Part shown: in pieces, positions 33,981 to 46,377 of the stretch
How positions within the stretch are numbered: the stretch's first letter is position 1
How the letters are laid out: the number at the start of each line of letters is the position of its first letter
Source: Maratus speciosus
Taxonomy: Eukaryota > Arthropoda > Arachnida > Araneae > Salticidae
Assembly: GCA_963932465.1 (NCBI GenBank)
Contig: OZ010793.1
Span: 261,203,696 to 261,267,695 of the forward strand
Length of the DNA: 64,000 nt
Reading direction: 5' to 3'
The notes under the pieces: generated by a model
The model's database searches: none
What the model saw: the letters and a program-made list of their open reading frames with translations, nothing else
What the model was told of the DNA's origin: nothing
Program-made: the position numbers and the translations under genes

Positions 33981-35663
33981 TACATACACAATGCCAATTG
34001 TGACATTATACTGATGATGGCAATGACCTAACTCATAAATTTTGACTTTACTAAAATTTTTTTAACTGATGATCATCATATCATACAATTTCGTTTTTCA
34101 CACTGTCGAATAGAAAAAGCTTCTGTCAAATGAAATTTATTTGAAAATTGTATCTCAATTTTTTCATGTGAATGGATTTTAAAGTAATTTTCAATCATGG
34201 ATATTTTTGATTTGCATGCAGCCAGGGATAAGATTTCCGCATTTTTTCACACCAGTATTTTGTTAGAGTAAATGATATTTCATTTAATCGGGACACTCTC
34301 TTGATTTAACAGAACAACATTTTCTTTAAGAATATACCGGTGTGCAAAAACGTGGAAATCTCATCCCTACATGCAGCCCAATTACGAAAGATATACCTGT
34401 TTGCTCTTAATGCAATATTATAAAGTAAAGACATTGATGAACTATGAGTAACTCTAGCATCATATTGTTGGTGGCAATAACCTAACCCAACCATAAATTT
34501 AACTTTTACTGCAATTTGACCTTTAAACATCGCACATTTGATTATTCCAAAATCTAATAGAATACAAAAAGTACTTTCAGTAATTTTTTTTGAAAAGCTT
34601 ATCTCAATTTACGGATTGTTTATCCATTTTAAATTAATTTTCCATCACGGATATATTTTTAAATATACCTGTAACCCAATTCAGAAAGATATATCCGTTT
34701 GCTATTAATGCAATATTATGAAGAAAAGACATATCTATGAGTAACACCTAGCACCATATTGTTGGTGGCAACAACCTAACCGTACCATAAATTACGCTTT
34801 TACTGCAATTTGATCTCTAAACATCATGCATCCCATTATTTCAACGTCTAACAAAAAAGTCTGTGAGTCATGAAATTTTGTTTAAAAAAGAAAAAAAGCT
34901 TACCCTAAAAAATAATATAGCTATAATTTCTATTTAATGTAAATCGTACAAAAATCGTATTTTATATAATCGTATTCGATACAAATCGTAGAATGTTATC
35001 ACTGCATTTCAGGTATTAAAACATTTATCTAAATGATATAATTAAAGATTACAAAGAAATAGGGAATAAATTGTAGCATCCAGTTTTTAGAGCCAGTTTG
35101 AAATTACATTGATGACATTGACGTCATATCTAGCAAACGATTTTTTTTTTTTTTTACTATTATCATTTTCCTTATTTGATTCTTGATATTGAAACGACTT
35201 CATTAAAATAGATTTTTTAACATTCAACTAAAGTACTTCTAAGGTCATTTTAAAACATGCTTAGTTAAAGTTTTTACATAAATATATGAAAAATGTGCAT
35301 TTTCTGATTAGAATGACGTCGATTTCAAAAGTGTAAAAATATAGCAGTCGAGTCTGAATTTTTATTGGCTAATAAAACAAAGTACTCGAGTTATCATTTT
35401 TTAAAAAATTATTGAGCAGTTTTTTAGATGTGTGGCAACAGGAAAGAAGCTATTGAATTTGAAAATTTAAAATGAGATATTTCTATAATGTTAAATTATG
35501 AAAGATGATAGAAAAAAGGGATAAATATTAGTCTGATGATTTTTTAAAGGTGACAGTGATCTATTCCACGTTCTAAAGCCTATGTACAGCAAGTTTCGTG
35601 CAAATCGGTCAAAAATTAAAGATTTGTATAAAGGACATACACACAGAGAACGGCTTTTATATA
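33625..35663 (+). repeat. Interspersed repeat with ACCCGGCTTCGCTCG head
   Basis: It starts with ACTAGCAG..TACCCGGCTTCGCTCG and ends with GTTTCGTGCAAATCGGTCAAA, GACATACACACAGAG and a TATATATATAGAT tail. This head-and-tail pairing is one I recall from widespread invertebrate repeats, so I call the whole interval one element. Inside are a (TA)n run (33949-33975) and about three diverged direct repeats of about 300 bp, marked by GGTGGCAAYAACCTAACC near 34470 and 34765 and by a weaker version near 34015. No transposase or RT is visible. Confidence 0.5.
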
Positions 35664-35944
35664 TATAGATATTTTACTCCCTTAATAAAGTGCGATAAAA
35701 TTAATGTTTACGACAGAAATTTAGATGCTATTCTCCAGAACTTCGTATCGTATGAACACAAATCGAATATCAATATCGAATTGGAAACTTATTACACTAT
35801 TATAGATTTTCCCCAAACGTTTCGAACTACACGTTTACCGCCGATTCTTATTGTACTACGTGCGCAATGTCTAGTCTTGTGTTTACCTTTAATGAACAGC
35901 ATTAGCTTACCTTAAATTTTTTACAGAGTCTTTTTCTAGTTTTT
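35664..35944. other. Short tract with an open frame of uncertain nature
   Basis: A plus-strand frame continues through about 35690-35915 (phrases NVYDRNLDAILQNFVSYEH and YYTIIDFPQTF). Composition is less A/T-biased than its neighbours, but there is no domain I recognise and no clear splice border. Confidence 0.25.
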
Positions 35945-37345
35945 AGCTCACAGGCTATCAAAGCCTGAGAGCTAATGTGCCCGCCCGTTCTGTATGTATG
36001 CATGTACGTATGTATGTATGTACGTATGTATGTATGTATGTATGTATGTACGTAACGCGATAACTCTTGATAGAAACATCCGATTTGCTTCAAAAAATTT
36101 TTCTAGGTTCATTGTGATAAGGCGCTTTCCTGATTAGTTTTGGGAGTTCATTGGTTAAGGGTAAAGTGGGTTAATTTATAATAGTATTAAGGGGTTAGTC
36201 CAACCCCTTAATTCAGATAAATGGGTTTTTCATGCAGAATCATGCGATTTGCTCCGAATTTGGTATACCGGTTTATTATGTTAAGGAACTTCCCTCATTA
36301 GTTTTGAGAGTTCATTGGTTAAGGATAAAGGGGGAAAAACGGGGTTAGTCCACCTCCCTTAATTCAGATAAATGGGTTTTTCATGCAGAATCATTCGATT
36401 TGCTCCGAATTTGGTATACCGGTTTATTATGTTAAGGAACTTCCCTGATTAGTTTTGAGAGTTCATTGGTTAAGGATAAAGGGAGAAAAACGGGGTTAGT
36501 CCACCCCCCTTAATTCAGATAAATGGGTTTTTCATGCAGAATCATTCGATTTTCTCGGAATTTGGTATACCAGTTTATTATGTTAAGGAACTTCCCTGAT
36601 TAGTTTTGGGGGTTCATTGGTTAAGGATAAAGGGGGAAAAGGATGGTTAGTCCACCCCTTTTAATTCAGATAAATGGGTTTTTCATGCAGAATGATTCGA
36701 TTTGCTCCGAATTTGGTATACCGGTTTATTATGTTAAGGAACTTCCCTGATTAGTTTTGGGGGTTCACTGGTTAAGGATAAAGGGGGAAAAGGGAGGTTA
36801 GCCCGCCCCTCTTAATTTAGATAAATGCGTTTTTCATGCAGAATGATTCGATTTGCTCCGAAGTTGGTATACCGGTTTATTATGTTAAGGAACTTCCCTG
36901 ATTAGTTTTGGGGGTTCATTGGTTAAGGATAAAGGGGGAAGGGGGCTAGTCCACCCCCTTAATTTATATAAACGGGTTTTTCATGCAGAATTATTGGCTT
37001 TGCTCCAAATTTGGTATACCGGTTTATTATGTTAAGAAGCTTCCCTGATGCGTTTTGGGGATTCATTGGTTAAGGATAAAGGGGGGCTAGTCCACCCCCT
37101 TAATTTAGATAAATGGGGTTTTTTGCAGGATTATTCGATTTGCTCCAAATTTGGTATACCGGTTTGTTATGATGTGGAACTTCCCTGATTAGATTTGGAG
37201 GTTCACTGGTTAAGTATAAAGGGGGAAACGGGGGCTAATTCCCCTTCACTTATTTTTTTTGAGGGGCATTATTCTTTAAAATAAGAGTATAATATACAAT
37301 TAGTGTGAATAGCCTGTGAGCTCAATGCCACCAGTTTAGCTGGGC
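35945..37345 (+). repeat. Hairpin-headed minisatellite element G
   Basis: It opens with the hairpin AGCTCACAGGCT/AGCCTGAGAGCT (35945-35956, 35962-35973). A GTATGTATGTACGTA-type microsatellite follows (35991-36054), then CGCGATAACTCTTGATAG. About eight units of 151 bp (36110-37260) are marked by CTTCCCTGATTAGTTTTGGG at about 36127, 36290, 36441, 36592, 36743, 36894, 37041 and 37181. Each has a variable GGTTAGTCCACCCCCTTAA segment. The far end has GCCTGTGAGCTC (about 37310-37322), an inverted match to the head. A second member is at 46.6-46.9 kb. Confidence 0.85.
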
Positions 37346-37374
37346 ACTTTTCTTTTTTCAAATATCAGTTTCAA

Positions 37375-37650
37375 ACAGGGCCCGCCAGTGACTGAGAGGT
37401 TCTGCTTTCAAAGCTGGTAGGTGGGAGGTGATGGGTTCGAATCCATATCGCGTTTGTCGGCGCAACCTTCATAGTTTCCTGTCGTTTTCTTCGAGCCTGC
37501 GTATATGCTGCGTAAATACATGTTGGGTTTCTTTAGAAAACCCCCTCACGTAGGGCGCTCCCCTCCCCACCTTCGATCTATATCCTTACTCTGTGACCTA
37601 TATCTCTCGCGCAGAAAATCGGTCGTAATAAACAGTACAGTGTGACCTCA
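37375..37650 (+). mobile_element. tRNA-derived SINE-like element
   Basis: The head contains an A-box-like AGTGACTGAGAGGTTCTG and a clear B box GGGTTCGAATCC at about 37434, preceded by a GCTTTCAAAGC stem-loop. A pyrimidine-rich body (CCCCCTCACG, GCGCTCCCCTCCCC) and GGTCGTAATAAAC follow. The cloverleaf is poor, so this is not a functional tRNA. The 3' limit is estimated. Confidence 0.5.
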
Positions 37651-38011
37651 AAAATCTGGCAACTTAAAAAATCCGGCATCAAAGTCATCACGCCCTCTTT
37701 TTTTTCTTTACACTTCCAACCGGCGGGAGAAAGGAATATATTTATTGTTTACGAATTAAAAAAATTCAAGGTCGAAAGCTTTAGATTAGCGGAGTTTTGA
37801 ATTAGCAGTTTTAAGCAAAAATAGACGTATACTGAACGCTGACGCTTTGCTAAATAGAACCGCCGATAACGTTGGTAGCAGATCAGAGGTACGAGGATGA
37901 GGAGTTGGCAGAACAATGGTGTCACCGGAAAAATGCATAAATTTGAATGGAAAATTAATATCTGCTTTAGAGGAACAATACTGTATTTCCGAAATTAATA
38001 TTCATCACTTA
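37651..38011. other. Unassigned tract
   Basis: No supported feature between the SINE-like element and element L copy 2. Confidence 0.35.
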
Positions 38012-38013
38012 TA

Positions 38014-39967
38014 CAGGGTGTCCGGTCTCAACGGTGTCCAATGGCTAATTCCTAAACCGTTAGTCATAGACATATAGTTCCAATTACAAAAGTGTTTTAA
38101 ATCAGGTAAAGAAATATTTTAAAAGCAATTTGGGTCAATAAAAACATTTCTTAAAATATTACGAAATTTAAATTTTTATACGGTCCCCCGGTCCTATAAG
38201 TTATATTTAGTAAAATTTTCTTATTACACTGACAAATAAAACAAAAAAAGTCCCATTCATATAACACGAAAATTGAGCGAGTTCTGAAACTTTAAAAATG
38301 CATGACTTATGCCACTTTTCTGCTCTGAAAACAAATGAGTTCGGCTTGGCTTTGAGGGGCCACATACCAAGTGCTTAAAGTATTCGAAGATCTTATTTCA
38401 TGTGTATCTGCTCTTTGAAAAAATCGCATAATTATTACGATTAAGTTAATATTTATTAAGTTTCAGATTGGCTAAAATAACATATGTTTTATTTTGTCAT
38501 TATTTGAGACTGTTTCTTTTATGATTTCTTTTAACAAAAATGGCAAATTATGCTATTTTTACTTCAACGTTTGTATGAATGTTTTTTCAGTTCAAAATTT
38601 GTACTCGAACTTTAACTCACTTTCAAATATCCGATCGAGATTACATTTTACATGCTGGCGCAAATCCGATAACAATCTACTATTATTATGATTTTCGGAC
38701 TATTATTATGATTTTCCATTTATACTTATTTTACAGGATAACACAAAAAGTTTCGGATAGATTACCGCCAAGAAGTTTAAGAAAAAGTTTTAGATTAGAT
38801 AATACAAGACTGCGATTGTTGGTTTTTTTTTAAAACTTTTATGTATTTTTTAGCACTTAATCCGAAAATTACCTTAATTTTTAACCATCATGTCAGGATA
38901 TTTCGCAAATCATAAATTGTCAAATTTAGAGAATAACAAAAATCGGATCCTATAAAGTAGAGGAGATGGCTGCGTTTTTTAACTTTTGATAATTGATTTT
39001 TACGTACTTTTTAGCACTGAATCTGAAAATGACCTTCCTTTTTAACCATCACGTTAGAGTTTTTTTGCAAATCGTAAATGTGTAAGTTAAAATATAGCGA
39101 AAATCTCATACTATAAAACATATGCAAAACTTTTTAAATTTTATTTTATTTTGTTTTATTTTATTTTAGTTTATTCAATAATTTATTCAATATTTTTGCT
39201 TGTCCTGGGTTTCCTACAGCTAAACAACTGAGTGGTCCAACGAGATGAGGGAGGAGATTCAATTTTAATTTTGAACTTTTTAACTTTGAAATTTGGAATT
39301 TGCGAAAAATCCTGATGTGATCAGTAAAAATCAAGGTAAATTTCGGATTCAGCGGTACAGAAAACATAAGAATCAATTATCAAAAGCTAAAAAACATGAC
39401 ATAACCCAACTTTTGCAGGCTAGTGCAATCTAATAATATTTAAAAATACGTATCATTGAGGCTGTTAATTTAGATTAATTTTATGTAACAAAAATTTTGT
39501 TTTTCTTTCTTCTTAAATGTTTATTACAAATTGTATACTTTGCATTAATATGTTATAATGATTAAAGATTTCAAATTTATATTACAATGTTAATTTTACT
39601 CTCAACCAATTTATATCTGATGAAAAAATATTTCGACTAAATTTGTGAATGACCTCCAATTTGCAGTAAAAAATATGCTCCAACTTTAAACAGCTATTAC
39701 TCGATCAATTTTAATCGTAGAATAACGGGACTCTTTTTGTATTACTTGTCAGTGTAAAAGGAAAAAATTACTAAATATAACTTGTAGGACCGGGGGACCG
39801 TATAAAAATTTAAATTTCGTAATTTTTTAAGAAATGTTTTTATTGACGCAAATCGCTTTTAAAATAATTCTTTAACTGATTTAAAACATTTTTGTAATTG
39901 GAACTATATGTCTATGACTAACGGTTTAGGAATTAGCCTTTGGACACCGTTGAGATCGGACACTCTG
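38014..39967. mobile_element. Long-TIR element L, copy 2 (uninterrupted)
   Basis: TA at 38012-38013 and 39968-39969 flanks CAGGGTGTCCGGTCTCAACG and its near-complement. The TIRs are about 270 bp. The 1.95 kb interior is non-coding and contains the GCACTTAATCCGAAAATTACC and ACTGAATCTGAAAATGACC blocks. It is the empty-site reference for L copy 1. Confidence 0.85.
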
Positions 39968-39969
39968 TA

Positions 39970-40248
39970 TAACATCCAAGAAAAACTTGTTCAAGAACAG
40001 CTGAAAAAATTGAAGCAAATAAAATTGTCATCGATGTTTCGGAAATTCCGCAAGAAGAAATGGTTTCACTGTTTATTACATTTTTTTTTTCTTTTTGCAA
40101 CATAGAAATTATGAATTAAAGTAAGTCATTTTTAAATATTTAATTTCATTTTCATCATTCAGTTTAATTTTAAATATTTAATTTCAAACATGCGTTTTTA
40201 CTGATTTTCAGATTAATTTTGAAGCTGTGACGCAGAAATGACGACTCC
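39970..40248. other. Sequence between element L and the transposase remnant
   Basis: May belong to the older mariner-type element that follows. No frame could be linked with confidence. Confidence 0.3.
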
Positions 40249-40432
40249 GAGCGAAAAAGGACAACGTGTATGCTTCTGCTGTTGCTGACATTGAAGTACT
40301 GAAGACGAGAATCACGCATGTGATATGATCCAGTCGATTCCGCAATCAATTCTAGCGAACACGTGGATTGAACTAGAATTCCGTTTGGATATGGCTAGAG
40401 CTACAAAGGGTGCACACATTGAACTATGCTAA
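40249..40432 (+). pseudogene. C-terminal fragment of a mariner/IS630-type transposase
   Basis: The frame reads KKDNVYASAVADIEVLKTRI, then after a 1-base shift near 40322 reads SILANTWIELEFRLDMARAT and ends GAHIELC-stop at 40430-40432. The pattern (K-D-x-V-Y, a spaced L-K-x-R-I, then W-x-E-x-x-x-R-x-D-x-x-R-x-T-x-G-A-H-I-E) is the usual tail of a common arthropod group of mariner/IS630-type transposases, as I recall it. The DNA-binding and catalytic regions are missing, so only the 3' end of the element survives here (with the terminus at 40674-40695). It is non-functional. Confidence 0.7.
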
Positions 40433-40695
40433 TAGATTGCACAAGTTATTGCTCTGTAACTGCTTTTGACAGAATAAAATGATCTGAAACTGCTTGTTTT
40501 GAGTTTTTGATGCTTCTTTCTGAAAATTTAAGGTACAGCGCCATCTGTAGGCGAAGTTTGGAACTAATTTTTTTATTCGCTTGAAAGAAACTTTTCATCG
40601 TGAGAAGCATTTTAATCCAAACCGCATTCATGTACGAAAATTACTTGATTTTATATTGAATTTTAAAATTTGTCCGGGACTTTTGGGATACCCTG
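40433..40695 (+). mobile_element. 3' end of the mariner-type element
   Basis: The non-coding 3' part ends in GTCCGGGACTTTTGGGATACC followed by CTG and TA (40696-40697). This is a typical terminal inverted repeat for this type of element. No matching 5' terminus was found in the window. An ACAGCGCCATCTGTAGGCG stretch sits inside. Confidence 0.6.
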
Positions 40696-40708
40696 TATTA
40701 TAGCATTT

Positions 40709-40737
40709 CACACAGACACACACACACACACACACAC
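40709..40737. repeat. (CA)n microsatellite
   Basis: CACAGACACACACACA-type run, directly downstream of the transposon end. Confidence 0.9.
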
Positions 40738-40764
40738 AAAAAATAATAAATATAAATAAAAATA

Positions 40765-41120
40765 GTTTAAAGGGTACAGAGTTCAATTAATGTTAACGAT
40801 TAATTGGTTGTTTAAAATATTTACCATGGTTATAAAAAATATTAAAATAGTTATAATATGGACATTTCCAGTTTTATATTAAGTTTAAAAAAACCCATTG
40901 TTTTAAATCTAACAATAAAAATAGCATTTTTCCTTGATTAAATCATTTTCCTCCAGAAAACCACGCAATAATATCAAAAGAAATTATAATATTTCAAATA
41001 AAAAACTAGTTCAAAGGGTACCGAGTCCAATTAATGTTAAGGATTAATTGCCTGTTTAAAATATTTACCATGGGAAAAAATATTGAAATAGTTATAATAC
41101 TGAAATTTACAGTTTTGGGG
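40765..41120 (+). repeat. Direct repeat, two copies of about 105 bp, 242 bp apart
   Basis: AAAGGGTACAGAGTTCAATT (40770) and AAAGGGTACCGAGTCCAATT (41014) begin matching blocks that continue through TGTTTAAAATATTTACCATG and TAGTTATAATA. They lie just upstream of discoidin exon 1. Confidence 0.75.
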
Positions 41121-41343
41121 AATTTTCACAATTCCCTGTTTTGTTTTAACTTCACTATAAAAAGGAAGATTCTTTTCCGGGAATAAAATGAGTTCTTTGA
41201 AAGCTGTGCAATACTAAATTTTGATGAGCTGTTATGAAAATAAAAGTTGTGTAGATATGTTGTTTTATAATAAAGCGATGTTTTTTTTTAAGCCTGTTAA
41301 TATGAGATTGTTAAATGTAAATTTTCTTTTAAATTTTACGCAG

Positions 41344-41666
41344 ATACCACCTGCAACAAAGCCTTGGGTTTATCGTCCGGAGATGTGGAGGATGGATCAG
41401 TCTCATCTCCTCTTGGAGAAGATTCCACACCTGCTGCAGGGCGGTTGAACAAAGAGGATGGAGCGTGGTGTTTCACCAACGATTCAATAGCATCTCACAA
41501 TGCCGTCTTAATCATCGACTTGGGTTACAAGAGATTTGTGAGCGGTTTCGGATCCCAAGGTCCCCCAGACAATATCCATCCGAAGACTTATAACCATTTC
41601 ATTGGATTTTCGGCAGGTTTTAGCTTCGATAAAAAATCATGGGAGGAATTCAATGGTGGAAATTTG
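41344..41666 (+). CDS. Discoidin (F5/8 type C) domain gene, 5' exon of the domain
   Basis: This exon encodes the N-terminal two thirds (about 107 residues) of an F5/8 type C domain, an extracellular or secreted beta-barrel that binds lipids, glycans, collagen or other proteins. A pyrimidine-rich acceptor ending in ACGCAG (41338-41343) precedes it, and a GTAAGA donor follows at 41667. The first two bases complete a codon, so the upstream intron is phase 1. The downstream intron is phase 0. Readable hallmarks in order are the opening Cys in TTCNKALGLSSGDVEDGSVSS, RLNKEDGAWCF (the GAWC motif), VLIIDLG, VSGFGSQGPPDN and the FSFDKKSWEEF segment. There is no stop codon and composition is GC-richer than the flanks. 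The usual aromatic residue before the I/V-D-L-G strand is missing (VLIIDLG). The GAWC motif recalls discoidin domain receptors, but the parent gene cannot be named. Confidence 0.92.
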
Positions 41667-41773
41667 GTAAGACATTTGCTATTCAACATTTAGCATAATC
41701 GAGATAAAGCAATTATTTCGATGACTAATTATGAAAATACCCGGCTTCAAGCATCACTGTTTTAATTAACATA

Positions 41774-43381
41774 GGGTAGATGTGCCAGTAATGGACACCC
41801 TTAAGGAATTTCTTTTAAAATTATTTTTTTATTAATAGTTATAATTATTATTTTCCAGTTTTTTCAATATTATATTAATCTATCAACAATATTTAACCAT
41901 TCTTATAGCCTCATTCCCCAAAATGAATAGAAATTTAATTTTAAATAACAGAAATATATCAAAACACCCAAAAGCCCAGTAATGGACACCCTCTGGCCCA
42001 GTAGTGGACACCCCATAAAAAGTAATAAATATAATTGTTTTTATGACCCTATTTAGAACCAGAATTAATGAATACATACTAATGAAACAAAATAGTTATT
42101 TTCAAATAAATTTAAGAATTAGGATACCAGTAATTAATAAAATGTTTGTGATAATCATTTACTGTTTGCATCAATTATTGTAACTATCACAAGATCGATG
42201 TTTTAATTATTTTAGATGGATAGTTTAAAATACTAAATATCAGGCAATTACAGCTATCAAATTATTGAAACAGTAGGGGATTTAAAAGGTAATTAAAAAA
42301 AAGTTTTGAAATATTAATGTTTAGTTTTGTCTCACTATTTTTAACAATCTTCCAGAGACTACTTGATGTACCATTTATAATAATTAATATTACAAATATG
42401 AAAGAAATGATATTGTGAGTTGAATATTTTAAATACTAAATAAAATAATTTCAAAATAAAACTGTAGAACTGATGTTTGAGGCCACTGATCTGCAGATTT
42501 ACTAGTTTCATGAATATTAGCTATAACTTTCATTAATAGTATTACATATATATTAATAAGGAAACATTTAAGACATAAAATATATTTTTAATAACTTCTG
42601 TAACTTAATTATTTTTATTTAAACGGAGAGGGGTTAAGCCCTATGAGCCCCTCTTTGACTGTGCTCTTAAACAATATTTTCTGCTTCCTGGTTCGTTTGA
42701 TTGCCAGATTATAAAATATGCAAGGTATATGTCTTACATAAAAAAAAATAATAAATAAAACAAAATACTGAAATGTTATTAATCACACAAAATAACTTAA
42801 AAGCAGCTATTTATAAAAGTTTAGGTGTTATTACATTTTAGTAAGTATAATTTAAGAATTAAATTTGGTTATTTTGGTTTGTAGTTAAGCCAAAGTATTT
42901 TATGCACTATAAACATTACTAAAATTGCATTTTTAGCAATGCCTACATGGGGTGTCCATTACTGGAAAATGACTAATGAACCATCTCAGTAATGGACACG
43001 CCCTCTTAATACCTTAAAAATAAATGAAATTTTGTAAATGGCCATTAGTATATAAAATTCAAAGTTTTCTATTGCTACTCAAACAAAAGCATTCAAATTT
43101 TGCAAGAAAATAAATAATATATAAATTAATTAAACGAAGCCAGCTCTTAGCCTCTTCATTAAGATTTTCACAGAAAAATAGCGAAACTTTGAAACACTAT
43201 TTTCTGCTTCCTGATTGCTTTGATTAAAAGTGTCAACAATAACCCAGTTTTATAAAACATGCAAGGGGTAATTATAAAAAAAATAATTAAAGCTAAATAT
43301 TTATTAGTTATTTTTTTATGAACCAAAAACATCAAGGGGTGTCCATTACTGGAAAGGTGTCCATTACTGGCACATCTACCC
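41774..43381. mobile_element. TA-flanked TIR element in the discoidin gene intron
   Basis: TA at 41772-41773 and 43382-43383 flanks ends GGGTAGATGTGCCAGTAATG and its exact complement. The TIRs are about 27 bp and continue as GGACACC. The motif AGTAATGGACACCC recurs inside (near 41980, 41998, 42990 and 43340) in both orientations. No transposase is visible, so it is a non-autonomous 1.6 kb element of unassigned superfamily. Confidence 0.8.
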
Positions 43382-43898
43382 TATATCTCAAGATTCGAAA
43401 CAAAAATTCTCAGTGTAGCTGACTATCATGCATAATAGCTTAATGGTCTTTTAAATATTATGCTAACCCTGGCTTGTATAGAAATAAATTTTGACAGGTG
43501 ATTCAAAAGTGGATTAAGAATGGCCTGGAAAATATGTAAACTAACAAGTATTTTTCACCGGATTCTAAAGTGTAAGTGTTTTTTGTTTCGTTGAAATCTG
43601 TGAAAAATAGTAGATTTGTATTAAGAATTTACACATAAATGTTCAATATTATACACCGTATATTCCGGAATATAACGCGGAGCTAGAAAAAGAGAAAACC
43701 CAAAATAATTGAGATCCTGCGATTACTAAATCTTATTAGAATTACGTCGTCAAAAATCCCTCATAATTTCGACGACGCGCCAAAATTTTCAACTTATCGT
43801 ATATTTTATGCCTCAACGAATTTAAATTGTTTCCATGGTATTTTGAATTTTTTCAAGTCATTTAAATTATTGCACACAATTCTTTTCCAGAATTATTA

Positions 43899-44558
43899 CA
43901 CTGGTCAACAAAATCGAGCTTTTGCTCTTTCACAAAACCGAAATTACTGGTGTCTTATTCAATTTTTTGTGCAGATTTCGAAACTCGTTTTAGATTTTCT
44001 CCAGCAGGTCTAATTTTTGAGATATTTGCATATTTCGATTTACGCAAATTTTGCATTTTTTGTACAATTATATGTAAATTTGTGCCAGCACCATACAAAA
44101 GTAGAAATTCATTTTACTCAAAAACTACATATGATATACGGAAACGGATTACAGATTTGAAATCAGCATAAAAATCTAGTCTAGAAAAACATTACGTCAA
44201 TTCTGTAGCAACTAGTTTAAAATTGAAAGTAATGTTAACATTACACTATTGAAAAATATGCAAGTTAAACTTAATAACTGGCAGAAAATGCTAAGAATAT
44301 GCATATTACGATATTTATTTGAAGCAAATAGTCCAATAGTCATTATCTAGAAAATTTAATTCAATCTGACATTTATTGTACCTAAAATTTGCATAAAATG
44401 GCGCAAAAAAAGTTTAAATTTGTATAAATTTAAGTATGGAAATTTTTCAAAAACTAGACCACGTAGAGAAAAACGGAAAGCATATTAAGAATCAGCGCAA
44501 GAAACTGATTTAGGATAAACTAATTTTAGCTTTGTGAAAGAACCACTGTTGTTCAGTG
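43899..44558. mobile_element. MITE-like TIR element, 660 bp
   Basis: Ends CACTGGTCAACA and TGTTGTTCAGTG (complement CACTGAACAACA), with inner matched blocks CTTTCACAAA and ARAATTAST. There is TA on the left only. The 73-codon plus-strand frame at 43950-44171 lies inside and has no motif. Confidence 0.6.
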
Positions 44559-45170
44559 TTTTTTATTTTCAAATTCAAGTCATGGGAAAAAATTTAACTG
44601 CATGCACACAAGAGAAAAATGTAATGAAATTTTATTATCAAAGTTATGCTTATTGTAATAGCTTTTCTATGATGCAAAAGGTTTTGAAATTGTAATAATA
44701 TCAAAGAAATTGCTAAATATTAAGAAAATGAACAGTAGGTGTTAAGTTCAATAAATGACTTCAAAATATACTGAAGGGGCGGAGCTTCATAACTATACTA
44801 TGCCTCAGACGGCTCCTTACCAATTGACTTTATTTAACCCTTTAAATGCATGATTTTTTATTTTGTTTCGAAAAAAAAATTAATCATTTTTAGAAAGGTT
44901 TATTACACAGGAAAAATAATGAAACAAAATCAGATATACATTTTCGTATAATACGTCAACTTTTTTTTTATGTTGCAAATCTGCAATACAAGTAAAAACA
45001 ATTGTCACAACTAAAATATTGCAAATTGGAAAATATTTTAATAACTATGAATCTAAATACCTTATTTTATATATATTTTTTTATTTTGTAAAACTTAACC
45101 CTTAAATGCATGAATTATTCTTTCAAAATTGTTTTTTTTATTGCTATATTAAAGAGTAGACACCAGAAAT
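44559..45170. repeat. AT-rich tract with direct repeat AACCCTTTAAATGCATGA
   Basis: The motif appears near 44835 and, lacking one T, near 45098, 262 bp apart. Both are followed by T-rich sequence. Nothing else supported. Confidence 0.5.
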
Positions 45171-45880
45171 GGTAAGATATATTTTTAAATTAAAAAAACG
45201 TGCAGTCCAAAATTGCATGTTGAACGGCGCACAGTAAAAAATCCTGGTCAAAAATATGTAAATATAGTCCGATTGGCTTGAAATTCTTAGATGTTATTGG
45301 ATATCACTATGGCAGGCTTGGTATTGTAAATGAAGTCTATAGCCTGTACGGTTCATTTACAGAGACACCCAAAAGAATTCACTAACATTATGGTCTATGG
45401 GGAAAAATCGCTTGCTCTATATTTTAATCTTATCACACTTTTAAACGTGCTGAAATTTATATACACCACTAAGGTGTACTAAGGCACTTATTGTAGAATA
45501 TGGTGTACATAGAATATATCGTACATGTACAGGGACACACAAAAGATTATGGCTAAAGAATAAATTTAACTATTGAAGTCTATGACCAATAATTGCTGGA
45601 AGTGCGTTTGTAGTTGTGATAGGCGTTTTAAAATAGAACATTTTTTTAAAAATATTACTTGGTGTGGATACATTCTATAGATCATATACAGGGCTGCAAG
45701 TTCTCAAGTACATTTCCGTTTATTCACGGAAATGGTTGATGGACAGTTTTAACTGTGCTATGCGTTTCACTGAACTAACTTTTAGCATACTATGAAGTAT
45801 ACATACAAATCCATAGCTTAGTTTAATATTTTATATCTTAAAAGCTGACGAAGTGTAAGTACGATTTTAACACTTCACAT
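45170..45880 (+). repeat. Relative of the hairpin-headed element H
   Basis: GAAATTCTTAGATGTTATTGG, a GGTTCATTTACAGAGACACC block, ATGTACAGGGACACACAAAAG and CATATACAGGGCTGCAAG give three to four units of about 170-180 bp like those of element H. The right end has a GAAGTGT/ACACTTC hairpin (45850-45876). The unit count is lower than in H and the left end is unclear. Confidence 0.55.
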
Positions 45881-45947
45881 AATAATAAATATACATTTTA
45901 TAAATATTTTTAATATTAAGAAAAAAAAAGAGTCATCATTTAAGAAG

Positions 45948-45950
<3 letters not shown>

Positions 45951-45993
<43 letters not shown>
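45951..45993. repeat. A43 homopolymer
   Basis: An uninterrupted run of about 43 A. It could be a retroposon tail for the plus-strand sequence to its left, but no target duplication was found. Confidence 0.9.
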
Positions 45994-45995
<2 letters not shown>

Positions 45996-46377
45996 AGTTA
46001 AAATATTAATTTACTAAGTAGATATTTTAAAAATACGAATAAATCACATGTCCATTGACTTAACATTACCAAAGGGAGTTTGGAAGTTGAGCGACTTGTA
46101 ACCTCAACTATTTACTGTTTTTAAGAAGAAAGTAATTGTTGATAGATTTGTCTTATTCACTATTAATGTTTAATTAAATGCATTTAATTTTACTATACAC
46201 AAAACTTATTATTTACATTTAACAATGCTTATTACATTTAAATTACATATAATAATAATTATTGCATTTAATTTATGTTTAATAGTGTTATATTTAATAG
46301 TAGGTTCAGTAAAGTGGAGTCTATATAGTATAGATTGCTAGTTTTTGAATGTATTTAATTTATTACCAGTTTCAAAA

